Source: an uncultured Eubacteriales bacterium (GTDB taxonomy: Bacteria; Bacillota; Clostridia; Oscillospirales; CAG-272). Taken from it: a stretch of 58,219 nt of DNA. Below are positions 1-8,236 of the stretch, in pieces. Numbering within the stretch: the first letter of the stretch is position 1; each line of letters opens with the position of its first letter. The notes beneath the pieces are model-generated. The model made no database searches. It saw only the letters and a list, made by a program, of their open reading frames with translations, and had not been told where the DNA came from. Position numbers and translations under genes: made by a program. The stretch lies in the NCBI GenBank assembly GCA_910586545.1, contig CAJUIQ010000009.1, forward strand, positions 1 through 58,219, written 5' to 3'.

Positions 1-5
1 AAAAA

Positions 6-200
6 TCATAGATCTACACTATCCCGCCGGGTCACTAAATTGATGATTCCGGACAGGGCAAAGGAAAACAGGAAAACCAGCACACCAATAGCCATACCAT
101 ACCCATAAGAAGAGTTTGTATACGCCTGCTTATACATATAGCTGAGGAAAACCTCTGTTGATCCGTCAGGGCCACCGCTGGTCATGGCTCGCACAAGCAA
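6..200 (-). pseudogene. Sugar ABC importer permease, 3' part after frameshift
   Basis: This is the C-terminal end of the permease encoded by the next entry, in another frame. Removing one base from the seven-A run at 228-234 joins the two frames, so that the sequence reads ...WTNAYFFIISSINISFLL and then continues into LVRAMTSGGPDGSTEVF. The fragment carries the last membrane helix (MAIGVLVFLFSFALSGII) and ends RRDSVDL at a TGA at 6-8, the usual end point of MalF/UgpA-type permeases. The joined protein would be about 297 residues, normal for the family. I cannot tell a sequencing error from a real mutation. Confidence 0.7.
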
Positions 201-219
201 AAAGCTGATATTGATAGAA

Positions 220-900
220 CTAATGATAAAAAAAGTAAGCGTTCGTCCAAATCAGGGGAATCGTGATGGAAAAAAATTGCCGCACACGACCCGCTCCCTC
301 CAGAGAAGCTGCCTCATACATACTTTCCGGAACAGAGGACATCGACGCAGTATACATAACCATATAGTATCCCACCGCCTGCCAAATCATAGCAATGGCA
401 ATGCTGTATATAACAACTTTCTGATCTCCAAGCCATAGCACCTGCCCTGCCTTGCCTCCGGTGAAGAAGGACAGCAGCGTATTGAGCAGTCCCCTGCTGG
501 GATCATATACGGCGGAAAAAATCGCGGCAATAACCACAGCAGATAAAATATTGGGTATATAGAATACCACACGAAAAAAGCCTTTAAAGCGCAGCTTTTC
601 TCTGGTGAGAATCGCCGCTGTAAGCAGCGCCATCGCCATAGTGATGATCGTTACAATAACAATAAGCAGCACTGTATTTTGAAAGGATTGCCAGAACTTT
701 GCATCGGAAAACAATTTCACAAAGTTATCCAGTCCTACAAACTCTCTGTGCTGAGAATATCCACCCCATTTATACATGGAAATAATGAAAATATTCAAGG
801 TAGGATACAGCATGAAAACGCTGAAAAGAATCAGCGCAGGAATTGTGCAAACAGCAAGAAAAGCACGCCGTCCTTTGTGTTTTCGCATAACTTCAGTCAT
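220..900 (-). CDS. Sugar ABC importer permease (MalF/UgpA type), 5' part, frameshifted
   Basis: Inner-membrane permease of a carbohydrate ABC importer (binding-protein-dependent transport, CUT1 class). It starts MTEVMRKHKGRR and has a first helix (LAVCTIPALILFSVFMLYP), then helices around FQNTVLLIVIVTIITMAMAL, and the EAA loop YEAASLEGAGRVRQFFSITIPL that contacts the ATPase. The frame ends prematurely at YFFYH because of the seven-base homopolymer at 228-234; the rest lies at 6-200. It follows the binding-protein gene at 970-2301 on the same strand, separated by a strong hairpin, so both belong to one operon that continues beyond the left edge. A second permease is expected there. The substrate is a sugar or small oligosaccharide; which one is not visible. 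Confidence 0.85.
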   Translation of the reverse strand: MTEVMRKHKGRRAFLAVCTIPALILFSVFMLYPTLNIFIISMYKWGGYSQHREFVGLDNFVKLFSDAKFWQSFQNTVLLIVIVTIITMAMALLTAAILTREKLRFKGFFRVVFYIPNILSAVVIAAIFSAVYDPSRGLLNTLLSFFTGGKAGQVLWLGDQKVVIYSIAIAMIWQAVGYYMVMYTASMSSVPESMYEAASLEGAGRVRQFFSITIPLIWTNAYFFYH

Positions 901-918
901 TCCTTTCCCTGGAGGAAT

Positions 919-946
919 CGGCAGGACGGATTCCTCCGTCCTGCCG
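919..946 (-). terminator. Intercistronic hairpin between binding protein and permease
   Basis: A 12-bp perfect inverted repeat, CGGCAGGACGGA with its complement around a 4-base loop, lies in the 70-base gap between the binding-protein and permease genes. On the minus strand no run of U follows it, so it is probably a partial terminator or an mRNA-stabilising stem. Such stems commonly let the binding protein be made in excess over the membrane subunits. Confidence 0.6.
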
Positions 947-969
947 TTTTATAATATCAGTGCAGGATC

Positions 970-2301
970 TTATTTCTTCAGCGCTTTACGAAGACTGTCG
1001 CTGGCCTTTTTTATGGCATTCTGCCATTCGTCCACTGTTTTATCTCCAGACACGATGCTGTTGACCGTGCCAAACAGCGTATCTGTCATGCTAACTCCTT
1101 CTACTGGATCAGTAGCCGCAAATCCGCCGAGGACCGGTTTCGCGCCTGTATCATAAATACTGTAGAACAGTTTATTTTCTCCTTCCAGGATCTCACTAAC
1201 TCCCTGAATAGGCTGAATAGCGCCGGCTTCAGCAAAAATTTTAACAGCCTTGTCTGTATACAAGTATGCGATAAAATCCTTTGCCTCATCCTGATGCTTT
1301 GCATTTTCCGGAACCCAAATCTGCTCAAAATAGGTGTAGGAATATCGGTCGCTGTCGCTGTCTATAGCAGGAAGCGCCATAAATCCCCATTCAAATCCCT
1401 CTGATCTCGGCGCATCTGCCATTTCGCCTACAACCCAGGTGCCGCTTGGCATAAACAATGCTTTATTATCCAAAATGAGCTGCTGATTCTTTAAATAGTT
1501 GTCGTTGTTGGCATTTGCCACTGTGGTAGGTTCGGTATAAGAAGCGAGCCGGGCAACAATGTCCAGCGCTTCTCTGGCGTTTTTATCCTCCCATACCCCT
1601 TCTTTATAGCGCATGCAGTCGTTATAAAACTCCACGCCGCCAGTTTCACAAAGCAGCGCAAACATAAGGGAGTCAAAATAGCCTGCAGTGGGATAGGTAA
1701 AGAGAGCAATCCCCTCGGCCTCCGCCTTTTGGCCAAGCTCCCACATTTCGTCCCAAGTTGTGGGCACGGTCCACTTTTTCTCTGCAAACAGACCTGCGTT
1801 GTAAAACAGACCGCAGGGACCGTAGAACATAGGTGCCATATACATACTGTCATCATCGTAAGGATGGGTTGCGGCGGTATCAGTAAAGCCTTCGATCAGC
1901 TTATCCTTTACAGATACATCCTCACCGAATACTTTTTCATCTAAAATATCAGAGATGTCCGCAAGAGAATTTTCCCGGATCATTGTTTCTGTGAGTCCTG
2001 CTTCTCTGCCGGTAGCCAGATGGACCACATCCGGATAATCTCCAGATTTCATTTTAGAACCGATCACATCCTCCAGATTCTTCTCCGCGGTCAGTTCGAT
2101 TTTTACGTCCGTATGATCTGCCTCATATGCGGCGGCCACGTCCTCCCACATTTTCTTGCCGTAAGCAGACTCTAAAACAGCAACCTTTAATACAATCTTT
2201 CCATCGCTGTCCTTGTCCTTATCATCGTTTCGTGTGCCGCAGGATGCAAGAAGCGAAAGGGTCAGCATCAGCGCGCAAAACAACGCAACAAATCGTTTCA
2301 T
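970..2301 (-). CDS. Sugar ABC importer substrate-binding lipoprotein
   Basis: Extracellular solute-binding protein of family 1, about 443 residues, which captures a sugar for the permease encoded just downstream. The start chosen is MKRFVALFC at 2301, preceded by AAAGGAATAGGG. It gives a lipoprotein signal with lipobox LLASC, so the protein should be diacylglycerol-anchored outside the membrane. The body has typical family features: VLESAYGKKMWEDVAAAYEA near the N-terminus, LFYNAGLFAEKKWTVPTTWD in the middle and the hinge region with GTWVVGEMADAP. Sequence feel is closest to N-acetylglucosamine/oligosaccharide binders, but the ligand is not proven. A frame extends upstream by 39 codons but has no signal peptide and is unlikely to be used. 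Confidence 0.88.
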   Translation of the reverse strand: MKRFVALFCALMLTLSLLASCGTRNDDKDKDSDGKIVLKVAVLESAYGKKMWEDVAAAYEADHTDVKIELTAEKNLEDVIGSKMKSGDYPDVVHLATGREAGLTETMIRENSLADISDILDEKVFGEDVSVKDKLIEGFTDTAATHPYDDDSMYMAPMFYGPCGLFYNAGLFAEKKWTVPTTWDEMWELGQKAEAEGIALFTYPTAGYFDSLMFALLCETGGVEFYNDCMRYKEGVWEDKNAREALDIVARLASYTEPTTVANANNDNYLKNQQLILDNKALFMPSGTWVVGEMADAPRSEGFEWGFMALPAIDSDSDRYSYTYFEQIWVPENAKHQDEAKDFIAYLYTDKAVKIFAEAGAIQPIQGVSEILEGENKLFYSIYDTGAKPVLGGFAATDPVEGVSMTDTLFGTVNSIVSGDKTVDEWQNAIKKASDSLRKALKK

Positions 2302-2581
2302 ATTCCCTATTCCTTTCTTATGGCCGCTGTACTGCAGGCAAAAACACCCGCGCGACCTTTTTATTGATTTCACCGTTAGCATTGCCAAGAAGACAAAATC
2401 TATACATGTTTTGTACAAATCAGGGGGAGATGGAAGATTTTGGGAAAATAAAAAATAAAATATACTGTTACAACTGCCTCAATTCGAAAAGCAAGTGAGT
2501 AAGCTTCTGTAGTTTTCCCAATATTTTTAAACATACCTTTCTCCTTTGTTTTCACTTTCAATCCCCGTTCCCTCCAAAAAT
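2302..2581. other. Upstream region of the sugar importer, promoter not resolved
   Basis: I could not identify a convincing -35/-10 pair for the importer operon here. A minus-strand candidate TTGTAA (about 2474) with a 17-base spacer to TATTTT is weak. The stretch is AT-rich and holds the small minus-strand reading frame described at 2400-2534. Confidence 0.4.
2400..2534 (-). CDS. Possible 44-residue small protein or remnant
   Basis: A short frame begins MFKNIGKTTEAYSLAF after a good ribosome binding site (AAAGGAGAAAGG) and ends at TAG. The first seven residues recall a common class of small clostridial membrane proteins that begin MFKNIGK. The rest lacks their helix unless the frame is shifted by one base after the first GGGAAAA. 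It could be a decayed copy, a leader peptide of the sugar importer, or chance. No function assigned. Confidence 0.25.
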   Translation of the reverse strand: MFKNIGKTTEAYSLAFRIEAVVTVYFIFYFPKIFHLPLICTKHV

Positions 2582-2608
2582 AAAAAGAGGGGAAAATCCC
2601 CTCTTTTT
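2582..2608 (-). terminator. Terminator of the aspS-gatA-gatB operon
   Basis: AAAAAGAGGGGA, a 3-base loop and TCCCCTCTTTTT form a strong hairpin with a U tract on the minus strand, about 100 bases after the gatB stop codon. Confidence 0.85.
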
Positions 2609-2707
2609 AATACATTATATAATAACTGATATGCCTCGGCTGCGCCACTGCCAACCGCATACGCGGCCGACTGCACTTCGCGCAGTCAGAAATCATGATA
2701 TAACCGT

Positions 2708-4138
2708 TCACACATTCAGCTGCGCTTCAACCAAACGATCCACCACAGTGGGATTGGCTCTGCCGCCGGAAGCCGCCATAACTTTCCCTACAATTGCCTT
2801 TGCAGCGGCCTTCTTGCCCTTTTGATAGTCCGCCACAGATTTGGGATTTTGCCGAATCGCTTCCTGCACCCATTCCAAAATGACTGCTTCATCGCTTACC
2901 TGGGCAAGCCCTTCCCGCTCTACCTTTTCTGCCACGTCAAAATCTGCTTCCCACAGTTCCTTGATCAGCTTTTTCACCGTAGCGGAGTTGATCACCCCGT
3001 CTCCGGATAAGGTTGCAAGAGCAGCCATACGTTCGGGCTGAATCTTGCAGACATCTTCCTCGCCACCCGCAAGGCGCATTACTTCAGACAGCAGCATATT
3101 TGCCACAAGCTTAGGATACTGGGTTTCTGCCGCCGCTTTTTCAAAATAATCCGCCATTGCCATATCTGTGGTAAGCACTTCCCCATCATAAGCGGACAAG
3201 CCGTACTTCTCCATATATTCCTTTTTCCGCTGATCCGGCAAACGGGGAATCTGATCCTGCAGCCGCTGTATTTTCTCCTCTGTCAGACGGATAGGCGGCA
3301 AATCCGGATCAGGAAAATACCGATAGTCGTTTGCGTTTTCTTTGGTACGCATGGAATAGGTTTTCCCTGTGGACGCGTCAAACCGGCGAGTCTCCTGCAC
3401 AATTTTTTCTCCCGCCTCGATGGCTTCCACCTGTCGCTTGTATTCGTATTCAATAGCCTTCACGATAAACTGGAAGGAATTGAGATTTTTCATCTCCGTA
3501 CGGGTGCCAAATGCCTCCGTGCCCTTTTTGCGTACAGACAGGTTTACATCACACCGCAGGGAGCCCTCGTTCATTTTACAATCGGACACGCCTGTATATA
3601 AGATAATCGCACGCAGCTTCTGCAAATAGGCCTTTGCCTCCTCGGCGCTTCGGATATCCGGTTCACTGACAATCTCGATCAGCGGCACGCCGCAGCGATT
3701 GCAGTCGATCATGGTGCCCTTTTCGTCATCATGCATTAGTTTACCCGCGTCTTCTTCAATATGGATCCGGGTAATGCCGATTCGCTTTGCTCCGTCTACT
3801 GTCTCGATATCCAGCCATCCATGCTCACACAGGGGAAGATCATACTGAGAAATTTGATATGCTTTGGGCAGGTCGGGATAAAAATAATTCTTCCGGTCCT
3901 GCTTGGAAAACCGGGCGATGGTACAGTTCGTAGCAAGTCCTGCTTTCACCGCATATTCTACCACCTTGCCATTAAGAACAGGAAGCGTTCCCGGGAGTCC
4001 CAGACAAACCGGACAGGTTTGGGTATTTGGCGCTGCGCCAAAAGCAGTGGGGCAGGAGCAAAAAATCTTCGTCTCTGTTTTTAGTTCTACATGAACTTCC
4101 AGTCCGATCACCATTTCATAATCTTTGATCATCTGCAT
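2708..4138 (-). CDS. gatB: Asp-tRNA(Asn)/Glu-tRNA(Gln) amidotransferase subunit B
   Basis: GatB is the kinase and tRNA-binding subunit of GatCAB. It phosphorylates the side chain of mischarged Asp-tRNA(Asn) or Glu-tRNA(Gln) and receives ammonia from GatA. The 476 residues are the family's usual length. Visible features are VIGLEVHVELKTETKIFCSC at the N-terminus with the zinc-cysteine cluster (CSCPTAFG followed by CPVCLGLPG), the cradle motifs DYRYFPDPDLPP and KNLNSFQFIVKAIEYE, and a C-terminal YqeY-like tail. Its start overlaps the end of gatA. ATG at 4138 fits the GGGGGAA site; an ATG two codons later (4132) would give a classic ATGA overlap with the gatA stop. It is the last gene of the T-box-controlled operon. 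Confidence 0.97.
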   Translation of the reverse strand: MQMIKDYEMVIGLEVHVELKTETKIFCSCPTAFGAAPNTQTCPVCLGLPGTLPVLNGKVVEYAVKAGLATNCTIARFSKQDRKNYFYPDLPKAYQISQYDLPLCEHGWLDIETVDGAKRIGITRIHIEEDAGKLMHDDEKGTMIDCNRCGVPLIEIVSEPDIRSAEEAKAYLQKLRAIILYTGVSDCKMNEGSLRCDVNLSVRKKGTEAFGTRTEMKNLNSFQFIVKAIEYEYKRQVEAIEAGEKIVQETRRFDASTGKTYSMRTKENANDYRYFPDPDLPPIRLTEEKIQRLQDQIPRLPDQRKKEYMEKYGLSAYDGEVLTTDMAMADYFEKAAAETQYPKLVANMLLSEVMRLAGGEEDVCKIQPERMAALATLSGDGVINSATVKKLIKELWEADFDVAEKVEREGLAQVSDEAVILEWVQEAIRQNPKSVADYQKGKKAAAKAIVGKVMAASGGRANPTVVDRLVEAQLNV

Positions 4139-5583
4139 ACTTTATCTTCCCCCTTTCCCCGTTCAAAAGCATATCCTACACGATACAGCATCGCCTCAGA
4201 CAAGGCTGGGCCAATAAGCTGCATGCCTACCGGCATGCCTCCCTCGCCTGTTCCACAGGGCATGGACAGCGCCGGAAGCCCGGCAATATTCACCGGAACG
4301 CTATAGGCATCTCCCAAGTACATTTCCAAAGGATCACTGGTTTTTTCTCCAATTTTATAGGCAACAGTAGGCGCAACTGGAGAAAGGATACAATCACATT
4401 TTTCAAAAGCTGCGTCAAAATCCGCCCGTACCAGGCTGCGCACCTGCAGGGCTTTTTTATAATACGCATCATAGTAGCCGGAGGATAGGGCAAAAGTTCC
4501 CAGCATAATCCGTCGTTTCACCTCCGCGCCAAATCCTTCGCTACGGCTGTTCTGATACAATGTATCCATATCGGAAAAATCCGCCGCCCGGTATCCATAC
4601 CGAACTCCGTCAAATCGCGCCAGATTGGAAGACGCCTCCGCTGAGGAAATGACATAATAAGCAGCCAAGGCATGATCCAAAGAAGGCATCTTCACCTGCA
4701 CAAGCACAGCGCCCATTCCTTCCAGGGTATCCGCCGCAGCCAGTACCGCTTGTTTTACATCTGCAGAAATACCATCTCCAAAAAATTCTTCCGGCAAGCC
4801 GATCCGCATCCCGGCTACACCAGCCTGAATCCCAGCAAGATAGTCCTCTACTGCTCTGTCCGCAGATGTTGCGTCCCGTTTATCGTGACCGGCAATGGTG
4901 GACAACACCAACGCATTGTCCCGCACGTCCCGAGTAAGCGGGCCAATCTGGTCCAAAGAGGAAGCAAAGGCAACCAGTCCATACCGAGAAACCCGTCCAT
5001 AAGTAGGCTTCATTCCCACCACGCCGCAGAATGCGGCCGGCTGACGGATAGAACCGCCGGTATCACTTCCTAAAGTATAGGCAGCTTCTCCCGCAGCAAC
5101 TGCAGCAGCAGAACCGCCGGAGGAACCTCCCGGCACTCGTGTAGTGTCACAGGGATTTCTCGTTATCCCCATGGCGGAATTTTCTGTTGTGGACCCCATT
5201 GCAAACTCATCCATATTCAGCTTACCTAGCAGTACATATCCTGCATCCTGCAGACGCTGGATTACATGGGCGTCGTACGGCGGCACATAATCGGCAAGCA
5301 TTTTTGAGGCGCAGGTGGTAGCAATGCCTTTTGTACATATATTGTCTTTGATGCCGGCAGGAATCCCGGTAAGCGCCGTAGCCTCTCCCGCCGCGATCCG
5401 CTTATCTGCCGCCTTTGCTTGCTCCAATGCGTACTCTGCATTTGTAGAAATATAGGCATGAACATCCTGCTCACGCTGAGAAATCGTATCCAGATAAGCC
5501 TTTGTCAGTTCCACTGCAGAGTATTCTTTCTTTTCCAGAGACCGGGCATGTGCATATACACTTTTATTGATAAGTTCTTTCAT
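4129..5583 (-). CDS. gatA: Asp-tRNA(Asn)/Glu-tRNA(Gln) amidotransferase subunit A
   Basis: GatA is the glutaminase of GatCAB. It releases ammonia from glutamine, which is channelled to GatB. The 484-residue protein carries the amidase signature: catalytic lysine in AGIKDNICTKG, the Gly/Ser-rich stretch GGSSGGSAAAVAAG and the serine nucleophile region TLGSDTGGSIRQPAAFCG. It starts 6 bases after the stop of the aspS-gatC fusion and overlaps gatB by about 10 bases, so the three are translationally linked. This is the order C-A-B, with C attached to AspRS. Confidence 0.97.
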   Translation of the reverse strand: MKELINKSVYAHARSLEKKEYSAVELTKAYLDTISQREQDVHAYISTNAEYALEQAKAADKRIAAGEATALTGIPAGIKDNICTKGIATTCASKMLADYVPPYDAHVIQRLQDAGYVLLGKLNMDEFAMGSTTENSAMGITRNPCDTTRVPGGSSGGSAAAVAAGEAAYTLGSDTGGSIRQPAAFCGVVGMKPTYGRVSRYGLVAFASSLDQIGPLTRDVRDNALVLSTIAGHDKRDATSADRAVEDYLAGIQAGVAGMRIGLPEEFFGDGISADVKQAVLAAADTLEGMGAVLVQVKMPSLDHALAAYYVISSAEASSNLARFDGVRYGYRAADFSDMDTLYQNSRSEGFGAEVKRRIMLGTFALSSGYYDAYYKKALQVRSLVRADFDAAFEKCDCILSPVAPTVAYKIGEKTSDPLEMYLGDAYSVPVNIAGLPALSMPCGTGEGGMPVGMQLIGPALSEAMLYRVGYAFERGKGEDKVCR

Positions 5584-5589
5584 ATTACA

Positions 5590-7677
5590 TTATCCTTCCA
5601 CAACACGGGGAACGGTGATATATCCGTCATCCTTGGTTTTTGCTGCCGCCAACAGTTCTTCTCTGTCAAATGGATGGTCCACTGCGTCTGTGCGGAATAC
5701 ATTTTCCATCGGAACAATATGCTCGGCCGCCGCCGTACCGGTTGTATCCACCTTAGATAGCTGGTCCGCAAAAGCAATAATATTTTTCATATCCGCCTGC
5801 AGTCCCTGCATCTCTTCTTTAGAAAAAGCAAGTCGTGCCAGTCCCGCTACTGCAGGCACATCAATTTGAGGCGTTTTTTCTTTCTTTTCCGCTGCACCGC
5901 CGTCTCCCCCTTCCAAAAGCTTATCCAATCCAAGAACGGCAAGCTGCTCCGGATCTACTGGCGTAGGCGCGTCCGTCATTGGACAGGAAGCATCTTTAAT
6001 TTTCGGGAACGCAATCACATCCCGCAGGGAATCTGCACCAAGCAACAGCATCACCAATCGATCCAAACCAAAAGCAAAGCCGCCGTGCGGAGGAGTTCCA
6101 TATCGGAAGGCGTTTACCATAAACCCAAACCGGGTCTCTATCTCTTCCGCAGAGAAGCCCAGCGCCTCAAACATTTTCTCCTGCACGTCTTGTCTGTGGA
6201 TTCGAATGGATCCGCTTCCAAGCTCGATACCATTGAGCACCACATCATAAGCTTGTGCTCGCACCCTACCAGGATCGGTAAACAGATACTCTATATCCTC
6301 CGGATAGGGCATAGTAAAGGGATGGTGCGTAGAAACGTATCGTTTCTCTTCTTCGGAATATTCAAACTGCGGGAAATCGGTAACAAACAGGAAGGAAAAT
6401 TTCTCCTTGTCCCGCAGCCCCAATATCTCAGCTATATCCAGGCGCAGATTGCCCAATGTGCGGCGTACGGTAGCAAGGGAATCTGCAGAAAACAGGACAA
6501 AATCTCCGGGTACAGCGCCCATACGGTCTAGCAGTGCCTGCATTTCTTCCTTTGTAAAGTATTTTGTAAGAATTGAATAGATCTCTCCATCGGGACGAAT
6601 AGCAATCCACGCCATACCCTTAGCACCATAAGAAAGAGCATTTTCTGTAAGGGTTTCAATCTGAGTTCTGGTAAAGTTTGCGCAGCCCTTGGCGTTGATA
6701 GCACGCACTACGCCACCCTTGTCGCATACAGAACGGAATACGCTGAAGGAGCATTCTGCCGCAAGATCGGTAACGTCTATAATGGGAAGGTCAAACCGCA
6801 AATCCGGTTTGTCGCTGCCGTATCGATCCATCGCCTCGTGCCATGTGAGCCGGGGAAAGGGTTCCGTAATGTCTCGTCCGGTATATGCCTTGAAAATATG
6901 CCCAAACATTTTTTCCAAATGTACTAGAATATCTTCCTGGTCTACAAAAGACATTTCCATATCCACTTGGGTAAATTCCGGCTGCCGATCCGCACGCAAG
7001 TCTTCATCCCGGAAGCAGCGGGCCACCTGATAATATTTATCGATACCACCCACCATCAGTAGCTGTTTATATATCTGAGGTGATTGCGGCAGAGCATAAA
7101 AAGACCCTTGATGCACTCGGCTGGGTACGAGATAATCCCTGGCGCCTTCCGGTGTGGATTTACACAGCATAGGCGTTTCCACACAGATAAAGCCCTGTGC
7201 GTCCAAATAGTCCTGACTGGCCTTTTGTACCAAGTGCCGGGCACGCAGATTTTTCAACATGGCAGGACTGCGCAGATCCAGATACCGATACCGCAGCCGC
7301 AAATCCTCCCGTACGCTGATATTGTCGTCCATGGAAAAAGGCAGTTGCTGTGCCTGGGACAGCAATTCCAAAGAGTCTGCATACAGTTCTACCGTTCCAG
7401 TAGCAAGGCGGGGATTGTAGGTGTCCTCACTGCGTCGGCGAATCACACCGGAAACAGCAATAACCGATTGGCTGCGCAGTCCGTCCGCCGTTTTGAAAGC
7501 GCTCTCGTCCAAAGCTGACGCATCAAACACCACCTGCAGAATACCTTCTCGGTCTTTCAAATCTACAAAAACGACGCCGCCCATATCTCGTTTTGTTTGG
7601 ACCCAGCCGCAGCAGGTCTGTCGTGTTCCCATTTGTGCTTCTCGCACCAGACCGCAATACATGGTTCTTTTCATCAT
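5590..7677 (-). CDS. aspS: Aspartyl-tRNA synthetase fused to GatC
   Basis: A class II aspartyl-tRNA synthetase of about 590 residues is followed, without a stop, by a complete GatC of about 93 residues. The synthetase part shows the N-terminal OB fold (CGWVQTKRDMGGVVFVDLKD), motif 2 (CFRDEDLRADRQPEFTQVD), the bacterial GAD insertion and motif 3 (GFAFGLDRLVMLLLGADS). A Gly/Lys-rich linker (LLEGGDGGAAEKKEKT) leads to GatC, recognised by VAGLARLAFSKEEM, HIVPMENVFRTD and the tail KDDGYITVPRVVEG. The start at 7677 follows AAAGAGGAG; an in-frame extension to 7731 has no binding site and overlaps the T-box terminator. The fusion would tether the synthetase that makes Asp-tRNA(Asn) to the amidotransferase that corrects it. 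The residue used to predict discrimination (His in RRDHGG, Leu in RRDLGS) is Met here, so tRNA specificity cannot be read off. Confidence 0.93.
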   Translation of the reverse strand: MMKRTMYCGLVREAQMGTRQTCCGWVQTKRDMGGVVFVDLKDREGILQVVFDASALDESAFKTADGLRSQSVIAVSGVIRRRSEDTYNPRLATGTVELYADSLELLSQAQQLPFSMDDNISVREDLRLRYRYLDLRSPAMLKNLRARHLVQKASQDYLDAQGFICVETPMLCKSTPEGARDYLVPSRVHQGSFYALPQSPQIYKQLLMVGGIDKYYQVARCFRDEDLRADRQPEFTQVDMEMSFVDQEDILVHLEKMFGHIFKAYTGRDITEPFPRLTWHEAMDRYGSDKPDLRFDLPIIDVTDLAAECSFSVFRSVCDKGGVVRAINAKGCANFTRTQIETLTENALSYGAKGMAWIAIRPDGEIYSILTKYFTKEEMQALLDRMGAVPGDFVLFSADSLATVRRTLGNLRLDIAEILGLRDKEKFSFLFVTDFPQFEYSEEEKRYVSTHHPFTMPYPEDIEYLFTDPGRVRAQAYDVVLNGIELGSGSIRIHRQDVQEKMFEALGFSAEEIETRFGFMVNAFRYGTPPHGGFAFGLDRLVMLLLGADSLRDVIAFPKIKDASCPMTDAPTPVDPEQLAVLGLDKLLEGGDGGAAEKKEKTPQIDVPAVAGLARLAFSKEEMQGLQADMKNIIAFADQLSKVDTTGTAAAEHIVPMENVFRTDAVDHPFDREELLAAAKTKDDGYITVPRVVEG

Positions 7678-7731
7678 TTTAATAAAATTGCTCCTCTTTC
7701 GTATTGTTTCTAAAATCTCCCTAAGGGGCAA

Positions 7732-7996
7732 AAAAGTCCTTCGCCCCTGTAAAACAGGGACGAAGGACTAAAATCCTCCGCGGTACCACCCATATAGATC
7801 CCAACGGATCCGCTCAAAGATACGTATATATCCTGCAGCTGTAACGTGCCGCTCACGTCCATGCCTACTTGCATCGCTTTCAGGTGGAGGCTCCAAGCTG
7901 TTTTTCACCGCAGCATTCGTACCGCGCTCTCACCATCCGCGGCTCTCTTGAACTGCAAACTACGGCTACTTGTCTCTTCCTAGCCTTTTATTTATT
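7732..7996 (-). promoter_or_regulatory. T-box riboswitch leader, specifier read as AAC (Asn)
   Basis: The minus-strand leader of aspS-gatC has the T-box antiterminator core GGTGGTACCGCGG (around 7776-7791) and a stem I with the conserved GAGAGCC...GGTGAGA element. Pairing CCGTAG with CTGCGG, and GGCT/AAG with CTT/AGCC, defines the specifier loop. Its 5' side has the loop-E AAGTA sequence; its 3' side reads TGAAAAACAG. The triplet next to the conserved purine is AAC at 7900-7902, matching the tRNA-Asn anticodon GUU. The assignment is by hand folding. GAA (Glu) lies a few bases earlier in the same loop. Uncharged tRNA should bind and permit antitermination. Confidence 0.9.
7733..7772 (-). terminator. 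T-box regulated terminator
   Basis: On the minus strand AGTCCTTCGTCCCTG pairs with CAGGGGCGAAGGACT around a short loop and is followed by six U. It sits between the T-box antiterminator core and the aspS start codon, where the regulated terminator of a T-box is expected. Confidence 0.88.
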
Positions 7997-8002
7997 TGTT
8001 TT

Positions 8003-8031
8003 AGTATAGCATGTTTCTTTCTTGTTGTCAA
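8003..8031 (-). promoter_or_regulatory. Promoter of the aspS-gatC operon
   Basis: On the minus strand TTGACA (8026-8031), a 17-base spacer and TATACT (8003-8008) make a near-consensus sigma-A promoter. Transcription would start near 7996, just before the T-box stem I. Confidence 0.85.
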
Positions 8032-8174
8032 TAGACAATCCGCTTTTACGAATTGAAGGCTGCAAGGCCCTAATATGAAGCGTATACCATACTGCAAAAA
8101 ATATACATATTGACTTGCTGTATCATAGCAGATGCGCGAGCGCACTGTTTGCTTTATGCTCCCACATATTGAAT

Positions 8175-8216
8175 AAGCCCAAACAGCCCCGGAAAATCCA
8201 GGACTGCTTGGGCTTT
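8175..8216 (-). terminator. Terminator after the HtrA-type protease gene
   Basis: AAGCCCAAACAG and CTGCTTGGGCTT form an interrupted stem just downstream of the protease stop codon at 8237. The tail on the minus strand is only moderately U-rich. Between here and the aspS promoter I see no gene. Confidence 0.65.
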
Positions 8217-8236
8217 ATTAGGAGAAAAAGAAAATT

